Of a DNA stretch of 64,000 nucleotides, positions 8,918 to 17,095 are shown in pieces (position 1 is the stretch's first letter; every line of letters starts with the position of its first letter). The stretch covers positions 58,618 through 122,617 of the forward strand of contig JBEKAB010000008.1 of NCBI GenBank assembly GCA_050018415.1, in the 5' to 3' direction. The notes under the pieces are model-generated. The model was not told the origin of the DNA. It searched no databases and saw only the letters and a list, made by a program, of their open reading frames with translations. Source of the DNA: UBA1161 sp002311745 (GTDB lineage Bacteria; Planctomycetota; Phycisphaerae; Tepidisphaerales; Tepidisphaeraceae). The translations under genes and the position numbers were made by a program.

Positions 8918-9850
8918 ATGCCCGACCCGTTTGCCGATCGGTTGCTCGACGCAATCGATTACACGCACGCGCCCATCTGCGTGGGGATCGATCCGGTGCT
9001 GGAATCGCTGCCCGACGCCGTCCGCGGAAAATACCAGTCGCGCGAGGATGAGCAGGAGGCGTCCATTGACGCGATCTTCGAGTTCGTCACGCGCCTGCTC
9101 AAAATCGTCGCCATGCACGTGCCGGCGGTGAAATTCCAGTCGGCCTATTTCGAAAAGTACCGCTGGGAAGGCGTCGAGGCGTATTTCAGCCTGATCCAGG
9201 AAGCGCGCGATTTGGGTTTGCTGGTGATCGGCGACGTCAAGCGCGGCGACATCGGCACGACCGCATCGGCATACGCGGCCGGACACCTGGCCGATCAAAA
9301 CGACGACGACGAAAGCGCCACGCCCGATGCCATCACCGTCAATCCCATGCTGGGTCTGGACACGCTGGCGCCGTTCGTGCGGATCGCGCGCGATGCGGGC
9401 AAGGGCCTGTTTGTCCTGCTGCGCAGCAGCAATCCCGGCTCAGCGGAGCTTCAGGACGTGCAGCTCGCCTCCGGCCAGAGCTGGTCGGAAATGCTCGCCG
9501 AAAAGCTCAACGCCGTGGCGACGCAACCGGGGCTGGTGGGGACGCGCGGCTTCAGCAGCATCGGAGCCGTCGTCGGCGCCACCCAGCCGCATACCATGCT
9601 GAACCTCCGCCAGCGCCTGCCCAAATCGATTTTCCTTCTGCCCGGCTATGGCGCCCAAGGCGCCACCGCGGAAATGACCCAAGCGGCGTTTGTCGACGGC
9701 ACCGGCGCCATCGTCTCGGCCAGCCGCAGCATCATGCAGGCGCACAGCGAGCCCAAATACGCCTCGCAGTTCGGAAAAAACTGGGAAAAATGCGTCGAGG
9801 CAGCCGTGCTCGACATGAAGCAGGACATCGCGCGCGTCCTGGGCGGGTAG
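8918..9850 (+). CDS. pyrF: Orotidine 5'-phosphate decarboxylase
   Basis: A 310-residue enzyme that converts OMP to UMP, the last step of pyrimidine synthesis. N-terminal CVGIDPVLESLP, the KFQSAYFEKY substrate strand, and the catalytic charge network GDVKRGDIG (Asp-x-Lys-x-x-Asp) are all present, followed by TVNPMLG and the phosphate-binding LPGYGAQGA. Length and motif spacing fit the longer, subfamily-2 type PyrF found in actinobacteria and planctomycetes. The ATG at 8918 starts MPDPFADRL as in that subfamily; longer upstream frames run into the spacer. murD follows after 47 bp on the same strand. Confidence 0.95.
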   Translation: MPDPFADRLLDAIDYTHAPICVGIDPVLESLPDAVRGKYQSREDEQEASIDAIFEFVTRLLKIVAMHVPAVKFQSAYFEKYRWEGVEAYFSLIQEARDLGLLVIGDVKRGDIGTTASAYAAGHLADQNDDDESATPDAITVNPMLGLDTLAPFVRIARDAGKGLFVLLRSSNPGSAELQDVQLASGQSWSEMLAEKLNAVATQPGLVGTRGFSSIGAVVGATQPHTMLNLRQRLPKSIFLLPGYGAQGATAEMTQAAFVDGTGAIVSASRSIMQAHSEPKYASQFGKNWEKCVEAAVLDMKQDIARVLGG

Positions 9851-9860
9851 CATCAGTCTT

Positions 9861-9892
9861 AAATTTGAGATTTCAAATTTGAGATTTGAGAT
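9861..9892 (+). repeat. Tandem heptamer array upstream of murD
   Basis: Four adjacent 7-mers occupy 9865-9892: TTGAGAT, TTCAAAT, TTGAGAT, TTGAGAT. AAATTTGA (9861-9868) and TCAAATTT (9873-9880) form a perfect 8-bp hairpin with a 4-nt loop. The array ends 5 bp before the murD start codon. Confidence 0.8.
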
Positions 9893-9897
9893 TCTCC

Positions 9898-11208
9898 ATG
9901 GTTTCGCTTGCGGGAAAACGCGTGACCGTTGCCGGCCTGGGCCGATTCGGCGGCGGCATCGCGGTCTGCCGCTGGCTGTGCCAGCAGCAGGCCCGCGTCC
10001 TGGTCAGCGATTGCGAATCCGCCCAGACCTTGGCCGATTCGGTCAAGCAACTCGAAGGCCTGCCCATTGAATTTCACCTGGGCGGCCATCGCCTGGAAGA
10101 TTTCACGGATGCCGAGCTGGTCGTGGCGTCACCGGCCATTCCCCTGAACAACGAATTTCTGGATGCGTCGCGCGGCCGCGGTGTGCCGATCACCACGGAA
10201 ATCCGCCTGTTCATCGAGCGCTGCCCCGCCACCATCATCGGCGTCACCGGCACCAAGGGAAAATCCACCACCACGGCCATGCTGGGCAAAATCCTTTGCG
10301 CCGCCGGAAAGCAAGCCTGGGTCGGCGGCAACATCGGCAAGTCGCTCCTGGGCGATCTGGACCGCATCCAGAAGAGCGACCTGGTGGCGCTGGAATTGTC
10401 GAGCTTCATGCTGGCGCACCTGGGCGAAATGCGTTGGTCGCCGCACGTGGCCGTCGTCACCATGGTCGCGGTCGATCACCTGAAATGGCACGGCTCGGCC
10501 GAAGCGTATGTCGATACCAAGAAAAATCTGCTGCGATTCCAAGGCCCGGATGATTTTGCGGTGCTGAACGAAGAAGACCTGGCCTGCGCCGGCCTGGCCC
10601 GCGAAGCCCAGGGCAAGGTGATTTTCTTCGGCACGCAAAACCGCAAGCGATTCGAGCTGAAACTGACCGGGCAGCACAACCAGCTCAACGCCCAGGCGGC
10701 CTTCACGGCCGCGGAAATCTTCGGCGTCGATTGGGCCCAAGCGCACCAGGCCCTGAGCGAATTCACCTGCCTGCCCCACCGGCTTGAGCTTGTCCACGAA
10801 TCGGCCGGCGTGAGCTATTTCAACGATTCCATCGCGACCGTCCCGGATGCCGCCGTCGCGGCCCTGCAATCCTTCCCGCCCAAAAAAGTGATCCAGATCG
10901 TCGGCGGCTACGACAAGGGCCTGCCCATCACCGGCCTGTGCGCCGCCCTGGTCGAACGCGCCAAAGCCGTCCTCTGCATCGGCGCCACCGGCGAGAAGAT
11001 CGCGCAGCTTTTGGAGCAATCCCCCTTGCAAAGCGCCGCCCCCGCCTACCGCTGCCGCGACCTGGCCACCGCCGTAACCATCGCCCGCAAGATCGCCGTC
11101 CCGGGCGACATCGTCCTGCTCAGCCCCGGCTTCGCCAGCTACGATCAGTTCGTGAATTTCGAGCAGCGCGGGGAGGAATTCACACGCTTGGCCAAATCGC
11201 TCCAATAA
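9898..11208 (+). CDS. murD: UDP-N-acetylmuramoylalanine--D-glutamate ligase
   Basis: A 436-residue Mur ligase that adds D-glutamate to UDP-MurNAc-L-Ala in the cytoplasm. Three domains are visible: an N-terminal Rossmann part (VTVAGLGRFGGG), the ATPase with P-loop GVTGTKGKSTT at about 117-127 and WVGGNIGKSLL, and the C-terminal domain with SYFNDSIAT and QIVGGYDKGLP. It shows that this organism makes peptidoglycan precursors, a point once disputed for planctomycetes. The ATG at 9898 gives the usual start MVSLAGKRV; a TTG four codons upstream is in the heptamer array. It is not in a dcw cluster here but follows pyrF. Confidence 0.95.
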   Translation: MVSLAGKRVTVAGLGRFGGGIAVCRWLCQQQARVLVSDCESAQTLADSVKQLEGLPIEFHLGGHRLEDFTDAELVVASPAIPLNNEFLDASRGRGVPITTEIRLFIERCPATIIGVTGTKGKSTTTAMLGKILCAAGKQAWVGGNIGKSLLGDLDRIQKSDLVALELSSFMLAHLGEMRWSPHVAVVTMVAVDHLKWHGSAEAYVDTKKNLLRFQGPDDFAVLNEEDLACAGLAREAQGKVIFFGTQNRKRFELKLTGQHNQLNAQAAFTAAEIFGVDWAQAHQALSEFTCLPHRLELVHESAGVSYFNDSIATVPDAAVAALQSFPPKKVIQIVGGYDKGLPITGLCAALVERAKAVLCIGATGEKIAQLLEQSPLQSAAPAYRCRDLATAVTIARKIAVPGDIVLLSPGFASYDQFVNFEQRGEEFTRLAKSLQ

Positions 11209-11224
11209 ATGCTTGCGCTTTTTC

Positions 11225-11959
11225 TCACACCGCCACGTTTTCGGGGATTTCGGCGTTGTGGCTGACGTTCTGGACGTCGTCGTTGTCTTCCAGGGCGTCG
11301 ATGAGCTTCAGTAATTTGTGGGCCTTTTCGGCATCCAGGGGGATCGTGCTCGTGGGAACGTTGGTGATCTCGGCGGCTTCGACCGGCACGGCGGCGGCGA
11401 CGATGGCATCCTTGACGCGCATCAGCACGGCAGGCGCGGTGACGACGATGAACGCTTCGACTACGTTCTTCACGTCCTCGGCGCCGCTGTCCAGGGCCAG
11501 TTCCAGCAAGCGGTCTTCTTCAACCGCGTCGGCTTTGATGGTGACCAAGCCCTGCTTGACGAACTGAAACGCAACCGAGCCGCTGGCGGCGAGATTGGCG
11601 CCGTGTTTTTCCAGAATCGAGCGAAGCTCGGGTGCGGTGCGGGAGCGGTTGTTGGTCAAGGTGTCGATGAGCAAGGCCACGCCGCCGGGGGCGTAGGCTT
11701 CGTAGGTGGCGGCTTCGTAATTTTCGCTGCCCAGTTCGCCGGTGCCTTTGGCGATCGCTTTTTCGATCGTGTCCTTGGGCATGTTGGCGGCTTTGGCTTC
11801 GTCGATGACGTAGCGCAAGGACAGGTTGTCGCGCGGGTCGCCGCCGCCTTTGGCGGCGATGATGATCTTGCGCGCGATTTTGCTCCAGATTTTGCCGCGT
11901 TTGGCGTCGTTGGAGCCTTTGGCCCGCTTGATTTTGGCCCAGTGGCTGTGACCTGACAT
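11225..11959 (-). CDS. yebC: YebC/PmpR family protein (TACO1-like)
   Basis: A 244-residue member of the YebC family, diagnosed by MSGHSHWAKIKRAKGSNDAK at its N-terminus, GGGDPRDNLSLRYVIDEAK and YEAYAPGGVALLIDTLT. Family members were described as transcription regulators and more recently as factors helping ribosomes through proline-rich stretches, the bacterial counterpart of TACO1. That role would suit this genome, where infB and nusA carry long Pro/Ala-rich linkers. Start 11959 is the family start; five residues upstream are in frame. It is the last gene of the nusA-infB run, 11 bp after the TPR lipoprotein, and converges with murD. Confidence 0.93.
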   Translation of the reverse strand: MSGHSHWAKIKRAKGSNDAKRGKIWSKIARKIIIAAKGGGDPRDNLSLRYVIDEAKAANMPKDTIEKAIAKGTGELGSENYEAATYEAYAPGGVALLIDTLTNNRSRTAPELRSILEKHGANLAASGSVAFQFVKQGLVTIKADAVEEDRLLELALDSGAEDVKNVVEAFIVVTAPAVLMRVKDAIVAAAVPVEAAEITNVPTSTIPLDAEKAHKLLKLIDALEDNDDVQNVSHNAEIPENVAV

Positions 11960-11970
11960 GATGACCTCCG

Positions 11971-14643
11971 TCACTTTGCCGGCGCCGTGCTCGGCCCGGC
12001 CGAAGCCGCGATGGGGGCGACGTCGACCGCTTTGCCGGCGCCGATCTGCTGCAGTTTTTTCTGCACCCCGGCGCGCAAGAGCGCCGCATCGCTATCCGGC
12101 GGAAGCTGCTCGGGCAGGCGTTGCAGGGCCCTGGCCCACTGCGCCTGCGCGTCGGCGGCGCGGCCCATGCGGTACAAATCGTCGCCGAAGTGATCCAGGA
12201 TTTCCGGATCGGGCCAAGCGGCCGGGCCGATCGCCTCCTGGAAATACTTCGCCGCCTCGTCGAATCTGCCGCGCTTGTACAACACCCACCCCAGGCTGTC
12301 GAGGAACGCGCGGTTATCCGGCTCGGCCTCGACGGCCACGCGAATCAGTTGCTCCGCGCGATCGAGGTGAGTGCCGGCATCGGCCCAGTTGTAGCCCAGG
12401 TCGTTGCTGGCCGCCGGGTTGCCCGGATCAACCTGCAGCACTTGGCCCAGCACGTCCTCGCAGCTTTGACGTTGGCCGACCTCGTGGTACAGGGACGAGA
12501 GTTGGTAAAGCAAATCGGCATCGGAGCCGACGGCTCTGCGAGTTTCGTCCAGCAGATGCACGGCGTCGGCCAGGCGATGGTTCTGGCCATAGATCTGCAC
12601 CAGAAGCGAAACGACGTTCAAATTCGTCGGCTGGTTTTGCCGCAGTTGCAGCAGCAAGGCCACGAATGGTTCGTCGCCGCCAAGCTCATGGAAAAGGTAT
12701 TCGATTTTCAAAATGACGCCTTGGTCATCGCTGTGATCTTGCAGGAGTTTGGCCAGGCGTTGCTCGGCCCATTGCGGCTGGCCACGGATGGCGGCCCATT
12801 TGGCCTCCAGGATGCGGGCTTCGGGGCTGGCCGGATCGGCCCGCAGCCACTGGGACAGCACGTTCAAGGCGTCGTTGGGACGGTTGGTGTTCTGGTAAAA
12901 GTTATGCAGGGAGATCCAGGCGCGGTCAAAACGCGGCCACTGCGCGACCAGTTTCCACAGGGCCTGTTCGCACTGAAGCAACTGGTTTTCCTGGCCCAGC
13001 ACGGCGGCGTAGGTGAGCTGCAGATCGGGCGATAAGCCGCCCAGATGGATGGCTTGGGCCAGGGCATCGGCGGCTTCGGGGTATCTCTGTTGATAGGTCA
13101 GGCTCAGCCCGCGGACTTCCGCCGCCAGGGAATCAGCGCCGCCGCGCTGCGCCGAAGCGGCCAGATCCTCACAGGCTGCGATTTTCTGCCCCGCGCCCAA
13201 ATCCGGGCGCGACCACAGATCATCGACCCTCCGCCGAAACGCGGGCGCCAGCGGAGGAGTCCGTTGGACCGCCTGCTCGATGCTCCAGTGGGCCAGGGCG
13301 TCGCGATGCCACAGGTCGGCGACCTCGGCCACCAGAAACAGCTTGGCCGCCTGCGCTGACGCTGGCACTTGTAATTTCTGTAATTGCGATAAACGGAGCG
13401 CTCCAGTCCGCATGGGGCGGATCAACTCGGCGAACATCGCGTTGACGTCGCTGACCGAATCGCTCTGCGCCGCCAGGCGCGTGATCAGCAATTCGGCCGC
13501 GGCGGATACGTCGCCGCGGGAAGAGTAAAAGTCGAACAGCTTGCGGACGATCTGATCGTCATCGCGATGCGCGGCCGCCGCGTCGAGCAGAAGCTGGCGG
13601 GCGGCATCCGCGCGGCCCTGGCGGACCAGAGCGTCGGCCAAGGCGAACAGGATTCCGCGATCCTCCGGGTTTTGCTGCCGAAGTTGCTGCAACACCTGCA
13701 GTTCCCGGTCGGGAGCGACGTTCTGGCAGGTTTCGTGCAATAGGGCCAGCGAATCGGAACTGCGGAACATCTCCACCACATCCGCGGCTTGGCGAATCGC
13801 CTCGTCGGTGCGGCCCAGGCGGAGCAGCATCTGAACCACCTTAACCTGCAGGCCGAAGTTGGCCGGGTCGGCCTGCGCCAGCGGCTCATACGACGCCAAG
13901 GCATCGCCGTACTGGCCCAGTTTCTCGTACAGTTGGCCGATTTGCAGCGCCAGCAGTTGCGGAGCTTTGGCTAAAAACGCCAGGTCCACGTCGGCCCGCA
14001 GGTCGCGCGTGGGATTGGCCAGTCGGCGGCTCAGCAGCAGGTACTGTTCCAGAGCGGCGCGGAAATATCCCTGCTGCTCCAAATCGCGGCCCAGAAACAG
14101 CTCGACGGCCGCCGATCCGGGAGCGTTGTCGCGGTAGTCGCTGGTTTGACGGGCCAGGCGAAGCTGCTGGAGCGCCTTTTCGTCGTTGCCGACGGCCAGG
14201 TACTGCCGGCCCAGCAGCAGGTGAATCTGCAAATCATCGGGCCGCAGCGCCGCGGCGCGCTCGAAGGCGGCAAACGCCTTGTCGTTGGGAATCTGTAACC
14301 GTTCCAGTTGCGCTCGGCCCAGGGCGTTGTACAAATCCGCTCGGTCCGGATCGAGCTTCAGCGCGGACCCAAGGGCCTCGATGGCGGGATAGGGATGATG
14401 ATCCAGCAGATCGCCGACCGCCTGGGCGTAAAGGACCAGGGCCTTGACCGAGGGGCGCGTCGACGGCCGCGTGGCCGGCGCGGGAAGCGCGGCCACGGGC
14501 TGGATTTGCTCGATGCTCAGACGCGCGCGATCATCCAAGGCCGGGGCCGTGGCCGGCAGCGTGGTCGGCGACGGCGGGTTGGCGCGGTGGGCGCAGCCGG
14601 CAAGCAGCAGCGTCGCGGCGAGAATCAGTGCAATCGGCTTCAT
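11971..14643 (-). CDS. TPR-repeat lipoprotein
   Basis: An 890-residue protein beginning MKPIALILAATLLLAGCAHR: a lipoprotein signal peptide with lipobox LLAGC and lipidated Cys17. After a Thr/Pro/Ala-rich linker come many tetratricopeptide repeats (for example AIEALGSALKLDPDRADLYN, YLAVGNDEKALQQLRLA and, near the end, LDSLGWVLYKRGRFDEAAKY). The final TPRs resemble those of BamD/PilF-like and PEP-CTERM system scaffolds. Attached to a membrane, it most likely organises protein complexes; no enzymatic domain is seen. It lies between hisG and yebC, in an otherwise translation-related operon. Confidence 0.85.
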   Translation of the reverse strand: MKPIALILAATLLLAGCAHRANPPSPTTLPATAPALDDRARLSIEQIQPVAALPAPATRPSTRPSVKALVLYAQAVGDLLDHHPYPAIEALGSALKLDPDRADLYNALGRAQLERLQIPNDKAFAAFERAAALRPDDLQIHLLLGRQYLAVGNDEKALQQLRLARQTSDYRDNAPGSAAVELFLGRDLEQQGYFRAALEQYLLLSRRLANPTRDLRADVDLAFLAKAPQLLALQIGQLYEKLGQYGDALASYEPLAQADPANFGLQVKVVQMLLRLGRTDEAIRQAADVVEMFRSSDSLALLHETCQNVAPDRELQVLQQLRQQNPEDRGILFALADALVRQGRADAARQLLLDAAAAHRDDDQIVRKLFDFYSSRGDVSAAAELLITRLAAQSDSVSDVNAMFAELIRPMRTGALRLSQLQKLQVPASAQAAKLFLVAEVADLWHRDALAHWSIEQAVQRTPPLAPAFRRRVDDLWSRPDLGAGQKIAACEDLAASAQRGGADSLAAEVRGLSLTYQQRYPEAADALAQAIHLGGLSPDLQLTYAAVLGQENQLLQCEQALWKLVAQWPRFDRAWISLHNFYQNTNRPNDALNVLSQWLRADPASPEARILEAKWAAIRGQPQWAEQRLAKLLQDHSDDQGVILKIEYLFHELGGDEPFVALLLQLRQNQPTNLNVVSLLVQIYGQNHRLADAVHLLDETRRAVGSDADLLYQLSSLYHEVGQRQSCEDVLGQVLQVDPGNPAASNDLGYNWADAGTHLDRAEQLIRVAVEAEPDNRAFLDSLGWVLYKRGRFDEAAKYFQEAIGPAAWPDPEILDHFGDDLYRMGRAADAQAQWARALQRLPEQLPPDSDAALLRAGVQKKLQQIGAGKAVDVAPIAASAGPSTAPAK

Positions 14644-14716
14644 CCCAGGTTTGGCCTTATAGGGTTGGATTCAATCGCGCGGGCCCTGGCCGCGGTCCCG
14701 CCCACCGCCGCCCGAT

Positions 14717-15610
14717 TCAGGCAATGACCTTGTTCAATGGGTAAGTGATGATGCCGGTGGCGCCGGCGCGCTTCAGACGCGGAATCAGCTCGCGCTCCTG
14801 ACGTTCCTCCAGAATCACTTCGACCGCAACCCAACCGCCCTCGGCCAGGCGGCTGATCGTCGGGCTCTTCTCCGACGGCAAGAAGGCCACCACTTCGGCC
14901 AAGCGGGATTCGGGGACGTTCATCTTCAATCCGATCTTGGCCTTGGCCTCGATGGCGCCTTTGAGCAGCATCGCGATGTTTTCCATCTTCTCGCGCTTCC
15001 ACCCAATGGCCCAGGCGGAGGTGTTGGCGACGAAGCGCGTCGTGCTGGTCAGCAGCGTATCCACGACGCGGAGATTGTTGGCGCGCAGGGACGAACCGGT
15101 CTCCGTGCATTCCACGATGCCGTCGAGCAGCCGCGCCTTGATCTCCGTGGTGCCCCAGGAGAACTCCACTGTGACGTTGATTTTCTTGGCCGCGAAATAC
15201 TTCCGCGTGGTGTTGACCAGCTCGGTGGCGACGATCTTGCCCTCCAGGTCATCGGGGCGGCGCACGGGGCTTTCCTCCGGCACGGCCAGCACCCAGCGGA
15301 TGGGGTTGGCCGAGGCGCGGGAGTAGGCCAGGTCGCAGATTTCCACCACCTGGCCCTCGTTGCCGTTCTCCACGATCCAGTCGTAGCCGGTCAGGCCGCA
15401 GTCCACGATGTTGTCCACGACGTATCGGCTGATTTCCTGGGCGCGGAACAGCACCGCCGAAAGCTTGTCATCGTCGATGCGCGGAAAGACGCTGCGCTCG
15501 GCGACGCTGACGCGGTAGCCCGCCCGGCCAAACAGTTCGAAGGTCGATTGCTGCAAGCTGCCGCTGGGAAGACCCAGGCGCAGCGTCTCGGCGGGAAGTC
15601 GTTCGGTCAT
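14717..15610 (-). CDS. hisG: ATP phosphoribosyltransferase (long form)
   Basis: A 297-residue HisG, catalysing the first step of histidine synthesis (PRPP + ATP). The N-terminus LRLGLPSGSLQQSTFELF, the mid-part DCGLTGYDWIVENG and the PRPP-loop-region GIVECTETGSSLRANNL are typical. Length and the C-terminal SPTISRLAEGGWVAVEVILE show the hexameric long form with the ACT-like regulatory domain that binds histidine, so no HisZ is needed. Its ATG overlaps the upstream gene's TGA (ATGA), implying coupled translation. A biosynthetic gene in a translation-factor operon is out of its usual his context. Confidence 0.95.
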   Translation of the reverse strand: MTERLPAETLRLGLPSGSLQQSTFELFGRAGYRVSVAERSVFPRIDDDKLSAVLFRAQEISRYVVDNIVDCGLTGYDWIVENGNEGQVVEICDLAYSRASANPIRWVLAVPEESPVRRPDDLEGKIVATELVNTTRKYFAAKKINVTVEFSWGTTEIKARLLDGIVECTETGSSLRANNLRVVDTLLTSTTRFVANTSAWAIGWKREKMENIAMLLKGAIEAKAKIGLKMNVPESRLAEVVAFLPSEKSPTISRLAEGGWVAVEVILEERQERELIPRLKRAGATGIITYPLNKVIA

Positions 15611-16230
15611 GACTTGCCTTTCCGCTTGGTGCCGTCATGACTGGCGCGGCGCACCAACACGAAAAAGTCGTAAATCTCGTCGGCCTTGAGATGATGCTCG
15701 ATGAAGCGCTGAGCTTCCTCCAGCGTGGTGCGCTCGTCCACGGCGTTGCTTTCGCGCAAAAATCCCAAAATCTCGTCGTCGATTGGTATGGCGTGGCCCT
15801 CCAGGGCCATGAGCATCACGTAGGCCTCGACAAACGGATGAATGTCCGGCAGCTCGCGCAGGAACAGCCGCGCTTCGCGCCTCGACACCGTCTTGAGCCG
15901 ATCCAGGCTCAGCGTATGCTCGCGCTCGAAAATGTCGTTCAGCGACTGCGTGATCATGGCCACCCGCTGCTCGATGGCCGGGTAACGCACCCCCAAGAGC
16001 TCCTGGATTTCCAGGTCCGTGGCGACGCGCAGCTCATTGAGATCGCAGAACTCCTTGCCGATGGCCCTCATCGCCTCTTCGGCGCGGGAGTCGCTCACGT
16101 CATAGCTCATGGCGCCGCGCACCAGGGCATCCAGCGGCTCCAGGGGCTGCTTGGGCGGCGGCTTGCCCTCGCGCAGCAAACGCCTCAGCAGCGATCTCAA
16201 CTCATCGGCACGTTTGGTGGCGCTTTTCAT
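15607..16230 (-). CDS. HhH domain protein, endonuclease III-like but probably non-catalytic
   Basis: A 207-residue, mostly helical protein. The stretch LDALVRGAMSYDVSDSRAEEA, then YPAIEQRVAMITQSLNDIFE and LRELPDIHPFVEAYVMLMALEGHAIPIDDEIL, follows the order of helices in the HhH-GPD (endonuclease III) fold. The catalytic Lys of bifunctional glycosylases and the C-terminal four-Cys iron-sulphur motif are not seen. It may bind DNA or have lost activity. It lies directly after rbfA (3 bp gap) and overlaps hisG by 4 bp, so all three are probably translated from one mRNA. Confidence 0.6.
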   Translation of the reverse strand: MKSATKRADELRSLLRRLLREGKPPPKQPLEPLDALVRGAMSYDVSDSRAEEAMRAIGKEFCDLNELRVATDLEIQELLGVRYPAIEQRVAMITQSLNDIFEREHTLSLDRLKTVSRREARLFLRELPDIHPFVEAYVMLMALEGHAIPIDDEILGFLRESNAVDERTTLEEAQRFIEHHLKADEIYDFFVLVRRASHDGTKRKGKS

Positions 16231-16233
16231 GAA

Positions 16234-16617
16234 TCACGAGCCCTCTGTTTTCCGTTTGCGGTCCAGTTCGGCGTTCTCCTGGGCAACCTTCTGCAACAAA
16301 TCGAGCACGGCCAGCTCCTTCTTCAGGTCCTCATCGATGTGGAACTTAAGCAGCGGCGCCACACGCAGCGACAGCGCCCGCGTGATCTTGGTGCGCATCA
16401 GCCCGGCCGAGTGCTTCAAGGCGTTCAGCGCCGCGGTCTGCTGGCCCGCCGTGCCCATCACCGTGACGTACACATCCGCGACGCTCAGGTCGGCGCTGAC
16501 CTTCACGCGGGTGATGCTGGGCATGCCCCCCAGCCGCGGATCGTTCAATTCGCGCATGATGATCATCGCCAATTCCTGGCGGATCGCGCTGCCGACGCGC
16601 TCGGTTCGACGGGACAT
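16234..16617 (-). CDS. rbfA: Ribosome-binding factor A
   Basis: A 127-residue KH-fold protein that helps mature the 30S subunit (16S rRNA 5' end) and aids cold growth. MSRRTERVGSAIRQELAMII, then NDPRLGGMPSITRVKVSADL and the closing LLKFHIDEDLKK are diagnostic. Start 16617 gives the normal N-terminus; the upstream extension is in a hairpin repeat. It has its usual place downstream of infB with only DUF503 between. Confidence 0.93.
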   Translation of the reverse strand: MSRRTERVGSAIRQELAMIIMRELNDPRLGGMPSITRVKVSADLSVADVYVTVMGTAGQQTAALNALKHSAGLMRTKITRALSLRVAPLLKFHIDEDLKKELAVLDLLQKVAQENAELDRKRKTEGS

Positions 16618-16627
16618 GGTGGGGTCA

Positions 16628-16709
16628 AGAGACGAAGAGACGTGGAGACGAAGAGACGAAGTGCGCAAACCACCACTTCGTCTCTTCATCTCTCCGTCTC
16701 TTCGTCTCT
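16628..16709. repeat. Long hairpin made of GAGACGAA repeats between DUF503 and rbfA
   Basis: Left arm 16628-16663 and right arm 16674-16709 are complementary over 36 bp with three mismatches; the loop is 10 nt. Each arm consists of 7-9 nt repeats built around GAGACGAA. The hairpin sits 10 bp upstream of the rbfA start codon. Confidence 0.9.
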
Positions 16710-16713
16710 GCTT

Positions 16714-16995
16714 TCATAACAACTCAATCTGATAATCCATCAGCGACACCTGCGGCACCGCCCGCACGAAATCCACCAGCTTGCTCAGCGCCCCTTCCAC
16801 GTAGCGCTTCTCATTGCCCACCATCGCCAAGCCCAAAACGCAGCGCCGACGCTCGTCCAGCGCGCCCACTTCGGCCACCGAGACGTTGTGAGCGTTGGCA
16901 ATCCGGTCCTTGATGCTCTTGATCACACGGCGTTTGTCCTTCAGCGACATCGCGTCGGTCACGCTCAGCTCGACTTGCAGCACGCCGATGGTCAT
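16714..16995 (-). CDS. DUF503 (YlxP-like) protein
   Basis: A 93-residue DUF503 protein: MTIGVLQVELSVTDAMSLKDKR, then KSIKDRIANAHNVSVAEVG and the Cys-containing middle strand. The family is usually encoded between infB and rbfA, as here, and YlxP is suspected to act in ribosome assembly or 16S rRNA processing, though its biochemistry is not settled. It is separated from both neighbours by repeat hairpins. Confidence 0.9.
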   Translation of the reverse strand: MTIGVLQVELSVTDAMSLKDKRRVIKSIKDRIANAHNVSVAEVGALDERRRCVLGLAMVGNEKRYVEGALSKLVDFVRAVPQVSLMDYQIELL

Positions 16996-17004
16996 TAACA
17001 GACA

Positions 17005-17091
17005 GTTGCTGGTTGCTAGTTGCTGGTTGCTAGTTGCTAGTTGCTAGCAGAAAGTCGTCACGCATTTTTCTAGCAACTAGCAACTAGCAAC
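17005..17091. repeat. Tandem heptamer array forming a perfect 22-bp hairpin, infB-DUF503 spacer
   Basis: Six heptamers run from 17005 to 17046 (GTTGCTG or GTTGCTA), and three inverted heptamers TAGCAAC lie at 17071-17091. Bases 17026-17047 and 17070-17091 pair perfectly over 22 bp around a 22-nt loop. In the direction of transcription the structure begins 4 nt after the infB stop codon. Confidence 0.92.
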
Positions 17092-17095
17092 TTCC

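Noticed and set aside
16628..17091. Tandem repeats considered as a CRISPR array
   Set aside because: Units are 7-9 nt with no spacers, and no cas genes are present.
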